12,509 nucleotides of DNA from contig BQKZ01000642.1 of the NCBI GenBank assembly GCA_036244855.1, positions 22,509-35,017 on the forward strand. Reading direction: 5' to 3'. Both the position numbers and the translations under genes were made by a program. How positions within the stretch are numbered: position 1 is the first letter of the stretch; every line of letters begins with the position of its first letter. The notes beneath the pieces were generated by a model. It was not told where the DNA came from, searched no databases, and was given only the letters and a program-made list of their open reading frames with translations. Positions 6,942 to 12,509 of the stretch are shown in pieces. The DNA comes from Temnopleurus reevesii. Lineage: Eukaryota; Echinodermata; Echinoidea; Temnopleuroida; Temnopleuridae.

Positions 6942-7559
6942 AAGTGTAGCTGTTTATGGTGTTTCCAGCCACCTTTTTTTCTTGTTTACATATTTTTTTT
7001 TAATATCCTTGTTTTTATCCGTGATTGAGCCTACTTTTTCTTTCTGCCTATGGGTATGAATTTTAAATCTGTCGGCGAATCTCCTACCTCAAAGAAATGA
7101 AGATCGTAGGGAGTCCATGTTCACTAAGTCCATTGATCCCTATATTGGTTGAATTTACGAGAGTCTTTGTTTTGATCTCGCACCAATTTGTGCTACAATC
7201 TCGAGATTTGAGGAAGAAAAATATATGTGACACAGGAAAAAAGGTGAAAAAATAACTTAATTCCCACTGTAAATATACGTTTTCTGGAAGGAGATAGCAA
7301 ATTGATTTAGGGCTTGAAATAATATTTCAAATTGCTGTTTACTAGAAATGCTTTAATGTGGACCCACCAATGCTTTATAAAAACTTCTTTAATGCCCTTT
7401 ATTTATATTGAAAATTTCGATTTTAATCGACATGAAAAAAAGAGTCACTGAGATAAAAGAACGATATTAATCGACAGATTTGGTTTCAACAAGCGCTTTC
7501 GTTTTATTTTTTCAAGTAGAATTTACTCAAAGTACAGTGTATGCAAACATACTCAGTCA
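6942..7559. other. AT-rich stretch, no defended feature
   Basis: No repeat found. On the minus strand a 38-codon open stretch ending at a TAG at 7086-7084 follows a passable acceptor at 7201-7200. Its peptide includes CSTNWCEIKTKTLVNSTNIG, but the only donor (TTGAG then GTAGGA) is poor, so it is listed here and not as an exon. Confidence 0.4.
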
Positions 7560-7829
7560 TTCCCAATAGAACCGTTTTAATTTGACATCTACCTTCAAAA
7601 GCGGAGTACAGAAACTCGTTCAATTAAGTTAAAATTCCATCAATACAATTATCCTCATACACCCATGCACATCTGCCGACCATAAGATACACCCACCCTC
7701 TCTCTCCGGTTATCAATTCTCATTGTATCAAATATGAGTATATCAGTATATCAAATATCGACCTAAGATCGTTCTACAGAGAATCTCTCTGGATCTTCTT
7801 TAGTGTTCAGTGCAGCGGTTCTCAAAACA
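7560..7829 (+). repeat. diverged ~180-bp tandem repeat, array A (about 1.5 units)
   Basis: Anchor words shared with the larger array at 10377-11540 appear twice. CATCTACC at 7586 is followed by CAGAAACTCGTT and AAGTTAAAATTCCA. A more diverged unit near 7760-7800 has ATCGACCTAAGATCGTTCTACAGAGA, with a CACCCA-rich linker between them. A TGTATCAAAT word before the second unit is also found before the first unit of array B (10443-10452). The array stops where a foldback element was inserted at 7830. Confidence 0.5.
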
Positions 7830-8148
7830 CAAAGGCCCGTATTCTGATATCAGGTTTAACTTAAACTCGAGTCTAAATCTGTGGTTTAAGTATGGGTAGC
7901 CAAAAGTGCCAAAACTTTATTCAAACTGTATAATTCTTATGTTAACTGCTCTCTTTTCCCATGCTCTAAAATATAGAAAGCTATCTATGTTTTTATTCCA
8001 AGACAGTTTTTAATACTATGAGTGCCAAATTTGCTGGTAAATTAAACATCAGCTGTTATAGAGTCAAGCCTCTTTCGGCTTCCCACACTTAAACCACAGA
8101 CTTAAACTCTAGTTTACGTTAAACCTGACATCAGAATACGGGCCAAAG
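7830..8148. mobile_element. MITE-like foldback element with CAAAG target duplication
   Basis: Long inverted ends of about 66 bp (from 7835 inward, and from 8143 inward) start GCCCGTATTCTGATATCAGG and match at roughly nine of ten bases. Outside them the direct repeat CAAAG occurs at 7830-7834 and 8144-8148, a plausible 5-bp target-site duplication, giving an element of 309 bp. The centre is AT-rich without coding capacity. Arms of this length with a 5-bp duplication suggest a non-autonomous DNA transposon whose superfamily I cannot name. A short hairpin, CAAAGAGC at 8144-8151 with GCTCTTTG at 8165-8172, begins in the right duplication. Confidence 0.8.
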
Positions 8149-8159
8149 AGCTTTATATT

Positions 8160-8340
8160 ATTTTGCTCTTTGTCAAAACATGGCGCGCGCGCCACTTCTG
8201 CAAGCTTTGCGGATTGGCGCCTAAAAGCGAATCGGGAATGAAACAAAAATGTAGGGAAATCTCTGGCCCAAGTTGCCAATGGATATCTCTCAGCGATATT
8301 TTCTGCTGCAACTTTATTTCGCGACCCTTCTCTATTTTTT
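8160..8340. other. CpG-containing patch with 14-bp GC palindrome
   Basis: In an AT-rich window this patch stands out: a perfect palindrome TGGCGCGCGCGCCA at 8181-8194, then ATTGGCGCC at 8213-8221 (E2F-like and CCAAT-like words), and AACATGGCG at 8177-8185 (close to the YY1 word). It could be a CpG-type promoter or part of an unrecognised repeat. Frames of 67 codons (plus) and 82 codons (minus) cross it; neither shows a domain and both begin or end in the foldback arm or AT-rich flank. Confidence 0.3.
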
Positions 8341-8445
8341 TTTACACTAAAACACAAACGATATAAAAGAATTGAAGGGAAACTTATATTATATAATCCT
8401 GTAGGACTTCAGCAGGTTAAATGCAATGAGAATGAGCGTTTGAAT

Positions 8446-8467
8446 GGCAACAGCACTGTGAGCAGAA
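8446..8467. repeat. inverted repeat arm, partner at 8895-8916
   Basis: Twenty-two bases (core GCACTGTGAGCA) matching the reverse complement of 8895-8916 at 19 positions. Two smaller inverted pairs are nested nearby: 8438-8449 with 8495-8506 (core TTGAATGGCA) and 8482-8492 with 8583-8593 (GGACAAAGTAA). The outer pair encloses the SINE. Confidence 0.55.
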
Positions 8468-8599
8468 AGGACAAAGAATTAGGACAAAGTAAACTGCCAT
8501 TCAAGCATTAATAATAGCTAGATGGACACAAAAAAAATCCATCTTCTTATTCTACGTATGTAAACATGAGTCCCACCTGGCGTTACTTTGTCCCAGTCC

Positions 8600-8893
8600 T
8601 TTAACCCTGGAGGCGCCGTGGTGTAGTGGTCATGACTCTTACCTTTCAACCAGAGGGTCGTAGGTTCGAATCCCATCCATGATGTGAATTTCCTTCAGCA
8701 AGAAATTCATCCACATTGCGCTGCACTCAACCCGGGTGAAGTGAATGGGTACCTGGTACGAATATTTTGTTCCTTGAAATGCTGATGGCTGCGTGGTTAA
8801 AACCAGGGTAATAATAATAATGCAAAGCGCCTTGAGCACTCAGCCGAGTGGATATGTGCACTATATAAATTGCATCTACTATTATTATTATTA
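8600..8893 (+). mobile_element. tRNA-derived SINE with L2/CR1-like tail
   Basis: The head has both parts of a tRNA-type internal RNA polymerase III promoter: an A box TGGTGTAGTGG at 8619-8629 and a perfect B box GGTTCGAATCC at 8663-8673, 33 bases apart as in a tRNA. The rest does not continue as a tRNA. It has a unique body, then TAATAATAATAATGC near 8810, and a tail with AAAGCGCCTTGAGCACTC, GTGCACTATATAAAT and an ATTATT repeat ending near 8893. Such tails are shared with CR1/L2-type LINEs, which would supply the reverse transcriptase. The element is full-length in layout. Its 5' border is uncertain (between 8600 and 8612) and no target duplication is clear. The anticodon arm is degenerate, so the parent tRNA is not assigned. 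Minus-strand frames of 66 and 74 codons here are shadows. Confidence 0.8.
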
Positions 8894-8894
8894 C

Positions 8895-8916
8895 TTATGC
8901 TCACAGTGCAGTTTCC
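8895..8916. repeat. inverted repeat arm, partner at 8446-8467
   Basis: Right-hand partner of the 22-bp inverted pair, directly after the ATT-repeat tail of the SINE. Confidence 0.55.
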
Positions 8917-9535
8917 TAAAACATCGGGAGCTCTACCCCCACGCATAGCTGATGTCGCAACCTCAACTTCAGTTAGCAGAAACTCGAACAAATAAAGGTT
9001 AGAAAGATGATATAACGTCAAATTATAGTTATCAATGATCAGTCAGGATACAGCACGGGGGACGCATTAAATGTTGTTCTTGAGGATTGCTTTAGGGCTT
9101 AAAATGCATTTTTGTGACTTTCGCGTTTCCCTTATGAGATTATTTGATGTACAAGACCAACAATTATTTAGACAAATTCTTTTAGATTAAACAGCGTTTT
9201 CGCTGATTCACTTTCTATGAACATGATGGATTAATGTGCTTTGGTGCTAATGTATGTTTTTGGCTCCTCACAGTTGTCCAAACATATGTGGCCTTTTAAA
9301 GTTTCTTGTTCAAGTCTCCTATTTAATGTTTTATTAAAAAAATTAAATTACATATTAAGAACTAGTTATTAATGCAAAGTTTAAAAACAAATAAAAAACA
9401 CGGGGCACTTTCTAAATTGTGATTTCATTGGTAAATTGACATATATAATAGGTATAAATTCTACACAATTAGATTTAAATAGGAAAAAAATCAGCTCATC
9501 CACTCCGCCCACTCGTTTTTAATATATGTAAATTT
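8917..9535. other. AT-rich stretch, nothing recognised
   Basis: About 620 bases with no inverted repeat, microsatellite or convincing open frame, ending at an undetermined base (N) at 9536. Confidence 0.5.
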
Positions 9536-9536
9536 N
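9536..9536. other. undetermined base at left edge of the duplicated block
   Basis: A single N. Homology to 5762-6600 starts at the next base and no homology exists before it. Confidence 0.95.
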
Positions 9537-10004
9537 TAAATAATTTGGTATACTATTCATAGCTTTCGGCGGAGTTTTAAGAACCGGAATCAGATATACA
9601 GACTTTAAATTTTTTAGTAAGAACCTATTTTTTTTATAAAACCGAACTATACATGATAAAAGTGGGGTTTTTTTTAATCATTGCACTCGCGAATGTGATT
9701 CCAATGTTAGGTTTTTATTGTTTTCAATGTTGTTTTGTTTGTTTAAATCGGACAAGATGATTTTCTTGGATTTCATATTTTACATCGCATGTTCCGATGA
9801 TCATAGCATTTACTGTTATTTTTCGAATTTTCATAATAACAATAATGATAATAATAATAATGATAATGATTTTAATAATAATATAATAATCATAATGATA
9901 ATGATAATAATGATTATAATGGTTCTGACTCTGCTACTGGTATTAATAACAACAAAAATCATCACAATGTATCATTAGCAGTAATAATGATACCTTTCTA
10001 TTAT

Positions 10005-10046
<42 letters not shown>

Positions 10047-10375
10047 AACTGATGATGATAATAATAACGATGGCATTTCCATTGGCTGTGTTTGCATTTC
10101 AAATCATTCACATATAAATTTATTGGCACGCCCCCTCGTTTAGTACAGTAACAATTCATTCCCACGTGCACTTCCCATGTTCATCTAGCGCAAGTCATAG
10201 TGAGTGTTTTTTTCCGTAATGCTATACCACTTCAGTGGCCTATTTTGTTTTTAATGATTCGAAAGAACTAGATTTGAATAATATCAGTTTCAATAACCGT
10301 TTATAAGGTGTACTTACACGTGCAAGAGATTTGTGACATCTGACGATCTTACTTTCTTGAGAGATGAGATCCATT
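9537..10375. repeat. 839-bp duplicated block, copy 2
   Basis: Direct-orientation copy of 5762-6600 displaced by 3775 bases, with four substitutions and no gap, including identical microsatellite lengths. It lies exactly between the two N bases of the window. That points to an assembly patch, for example an alternative-haplotype contig placed in a gap, and not to a transposition or tandem duplication. Confidence 0.9.
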
Positions 10376-10376
10376 N
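10376..10376. other. undetermined base at right edge of the duplicated block
   Basis: A single N. Homology to copy 1 ends at the base before it, and the tandem-repeat array B follows. Confidence 0.95.
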
Positions 10377-10581
10377 TCATACAGGTACACGCACATACCC
10401 ACCCAAATACACATCCACTCACTCACTTTGTCCAACATATCATGTATCAAATGTTAGTATGTTGTCATCTACCGATAGCTCTGTAGAGAAACTCGTTGGG
10501 TCTACCTCATTTTTTTTAGTTTGAGTATGGAAAATTGTTTGAATACACGATCTGCAACATACAAGCACATCTAAACATAAA

Positions 10582-10599
10582 CGCACACACACACACACG
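10582..10599 (+). repeat. CA dinucleotide microsatellite
   Basis: Short GCACAC...ACGC run that forms the linker of one tandem unit. Confidence 0.8.
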
Positions 10600-11088
10600 C
10601 TGATCCATTTCCCCTGTGAAACCTGTTTTGATTTTTTTTTCATCTACACGAGATAGCTGAGAAAAGAAACCGGTTGAATCTAGTTAAAATTTCATGCTCA
10701 CCTACCCGTCAAAATACATATCGACGCATTCTATTTGTCCTCCAAGCCTTATAACCCACACATACACCCAAACACACATACTCACATACGCGCATTCACC
10801 CATTTCCCCTGTGAAACCTGTTTTGATTTGTTTCATCAACCTGAGAAAGTTGAAAACAGAAACAGGTTGAATCTAGTTTAAATTCCATGCTTGCACATAC
10901 CGTCGTTCACCTACATACATCTAGCCACTCAAACTAACACACACTTACTTTCCCCTTCCCTTATCTCTTATATGAATTATCAGTATGTTCACATCTACCA
11001 GAGATAGCTCCATTAAGAAACTCGTTTGATCTACTTCATATAAGTTAATGTGTGTCTTGAATGCATTTTGTTTCGTGTTATACTCTCG

Positions 11089-11098
11089 CCCCCCCCCC

Positions 11099-11130
<32 letters not shown>

Positions 11131-11150
11131 TACACACACACACGCACACA
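11089..11150 (+). repeat. compound C / CT / CA microsatellite
   Basis: A run of about 11 C, then CT units, then CA units with two interruptions. It occupies the linker position of one tandem unit. Confidence 0.9.
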
Positions 11151-11289
11151 ATCATTAGTTTCCTACTTTTACCCCTCTTTCATTTTTCATCATTTACCTC
11201 AAATAGCTAAACATAGAAACCCATTGAATATAGTGTACATTTAATGCTCATATTTGCCATAATACACATATACACACCTACCCACCCCC

Positions 11290-11298
11290 AACACACAC

Positions 11299-11332
<34 letters not shown>
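11290..11332 (+). repeat. CA dinucleotide microsatellite
   Basis: About 20 CA units with one ACG interruption, again at the linker position of a tandem unit. Confidence 0.9.
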
Positions 11333-11334
<2 letters not shown>

Positions 11335-11670
11335 TACACATTCATTAATTTACCCTTTCGACCCCTATTTATTTTGTTACATCTACGTAGATAGCTGAAC
11401 ACATATTTTTTAATACCGTTAATTCTATAATATAGTATGGCTTTCATGATCACAATTACCCCATACACCCACTCGCATCCGTCCTACACTCCCCTATACA
11501 TACACACCCACTCCCATCCATCCGTTTACCAAGATTTTGGTATGTTCTTATCTTTCTTTATGGGTATGATGTTGTCGTTTTTTCTGCGGTGCTATTGGCA
11601 TTTGAAGTTGTGGTGTTTTTGGTTGGTGATCAATTTATTTCTGCTTCATTGTCTTCTTGAGGGTTTGCAT

Positions 11671-12005
11671 TTACTATAACTGACAGGTTTTTAAATTGAG
11701 AGTTTACCAACCCTTTTCTTTGACCATTCTACAGGGTGTATCAATAAAAATTTTTGAGACGGTTGTCAATAGTTCATTTCAAAATTGTTTTTTTTTTAAA
11801 TGGCATACTTATATTTATTCCATAATCATATCTGCCATTTACTGTAACTGACAGGTTTTTAAATTTAGAGTTTTCCAATTTTTTCTTTGACCATTTTACA
11901 GGATGTATCAATAAAAAAAATTGAGGCGGCTGTCAGAAATCCATTTCAAATCATTGCAGAAAAAGATTGCAGACTTATAGTTACTCCATAATCATATATG
12001 TTATG
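11671..12005 (+). repeat. two tandem copies of a 168-bp unit
   Basis: The unit starting TTACTATAACTGACAGGTTT at 11671 recurs at 11839. Both copies share TTTGACCATTNTACAGGRTG, TATCAATAAAAA, a GAGRCGGYTGTCA word and an ACTCCATAATCATAT-like end. The second copy is slightly diverged and fades out near 12005, where a further CATAATCATAT is followed by unrelated DNA. I see no inverted ends and do not recognise the family. Confidence 0.75.
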
Positions 12006-12135
12006 TGTTTTTTACAGTTTCAATGTTAATTCATGCTTAGAAGAACTGTTTATTTTATATATTGTCAACAACGCCTTGCGCCAAAATGGGCCTGAATCGA
12101 TTTCAAACAACTTTTCGGAAGAATTGCTCTCATTC

Positions 12136-12509
12136 ATTTGATTTGATTTGATTTTATTCGTCAGATATGAACATATTATACGATACCATGACAAGGATGA
12201 CCCATGAAAGCCGAAAGGCTTATTTCCAATGCGGTCCTTACAGTACAACATACATCATAAAACAAAAATAAAATCCACAAAATACAACAATAATCAATCC
12301 AAAGTGTTACATAGAAAAACAGTTGGTAAAAACATCTAACGCCCATGGAACGTTACAGGGTCTGAAAAGACAGTAACAACTCTCGTTTGAAAGTAAATAA
12401 ACATAAATTATCGAAGGCCCCGAAGGGATTCGGTTTTCAAATATTTCTTGAGTACAATTTTGAAGTGGGGGAAACTTTTAACCAGTTTTATGTGGGTTGG
12501 GAGGGAATT
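12136..12509 (-). mobile_element. LINE (non-LTR retrotransposon) 3' end
   Basis: Read on the minus strand, the end of the element has a 3' untranslated-type sequence with a small stem-loop (AAGCC TTTC GGCTT, 12221-12208), then CTTGTCATGGTATCGT, an AATAAA at 12158-12153 and a short (TCAAA)n tail at 12151-12136. This order (stem-loop, AATAAA, pentanucleotide tail) is typical of the 3' ends of several invertebrate LINE families. The element continues past the window edge, so its reverse transcriptase is not visible and the clade cannot be named. How far the element extends upstream of about 12300 within the window is inferred. A 79-codon minus-strand frame at 12012-12251 covers the tail and its flank and is not a gene. 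Confidence 0.55.

Larger units (their letters stand above)
10377..11540 (+). repeat. diverged 160-200-bp tandem repeat, array B (about six units)
   Basis: A unit with the anchor CATCTACCNAGATAGCT, then AGAAACTCGTTGAATCTAGT-like and ATTCATGCTCACATACC-like words, recurs with its anchor near 10465, 10641, 10834, 10992, 11191 and 11380. The spacings are 176, 193, 158, 199 and 188 or so. Between anchors lies a linker rich in CA/CCCA, expanded to pure CA runs in several units. Two neighbouring units share 30 identical bases (10605-10634 and 10800-10829), while others are heavily diverged. I do not recognise the family. Frames of 60-80 codons in this array translate CA/TG repeats and are not genes. 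Confidence 0.6.

Noticed and set aside
6648..7028. 126- and 85-codon Ser/Phe/Leu-rich frames and the Arg/Lys-rich minus frame
   Set aside because: All are translations of the same polypyrimidine/polypurine tract.
7084..7199. Minus-strand open stretch of 38 codons with two Cys and a pyrimidine-rich acceptor
   Set aside because: The donor is poor, no domain is recognised, and open stretches of this length are expected by chance.
8612..8684. A functional tRNA gene
   Set aside because: A and B boxes are present, but the anticodon arm and acceptor stem do not pair and the sequence continues into a SINE body.
10945..11244. His/Thr- and Cys/Val-rich frames on both strands
   Set aside because: They translate CA/TG and CT/GA dinucleotide runs.
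11437..11679. 80-codon hydrophobic frame, possible membrane peptide
   Set aside because: It begins in the CACCCA-rich linker of the tandem array and has no promoter or splice context.

Overview
The window is animal (metazoan) nuclear DNA from a non-coding or intron-rich region. It is AT-rich by eye and has no long open reading frame, no operon-like gene packing and no bacterial signals. It does have spliceosomal-type splice signals, a TATA-box promoter, a tRNA-derived SINE, a LINE 3' end, several short foldback (MITE-like) elements and many microsatellites. The style of the repeats (tRNA-headed SINE ending in a GCGCCTTGAGCACT...ATATAAAT tail with an ATT-repeat end, abundant palindromic elements) is what I would expect of a marine invertebrate. 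A sea urchin or other echinoderm is my best guess, but this is inference and not proven here.

Layout. 1-1290: a poly-T run, then featureless AT-rich DNA with one weak open stretch. 1288-2806: five repeats in a row: four foldback elements (1288-1433, 1678-1839, 2045-2203, 2631-2806) and a SINE/LINE tail fragment. 2807-4005: AT-rich, nothing recognisable. 4198-4640 (minus strand): the best gene evidence, namely a TATA box, possible start site, 5' leader and a short coding exon that reads as a signal peptide and ends at a strong splice donor. A GA tract and an EGR-type site lie just upstream. 5015-5473: two clean foldback elements. 5762-6600: a block repeated almost exactly at 9537-10375. 6543-6939: two weak exon candidates on opposite strands, separated by a long pyrimidine tract. 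7560-7829: diverged tandem repeat units, ended by a 309-bp foldback element with 5-bp target duplications. 8600-8893: the SINE, itself lying between inverted-repeat arms. 10377-11540: a second array of the diverged tandem repeat with CA-rich linkers. 11671-12005: two tandem copies of a 168-bp unit. 12136-12509: the 3' end of a LINE on the minus strand.

Two points matter most. First, the only gene I would defend is the 5' end of a minus-strand gene for a secreted or membrane protein; its remaining exons are not identifiable here. Second, the 839-bp repeated block is bounded exactly by the only two N characters in the window and differs from its partner at four bases, so it is more likely an assembly join of a second haplotype than a real duplication. 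I found no CRISPR array, immune system, operon or other self-contained new system. The interest lies in the transposable elements, the unclassified tandem repeat and the promoter/signal-peptide exon.
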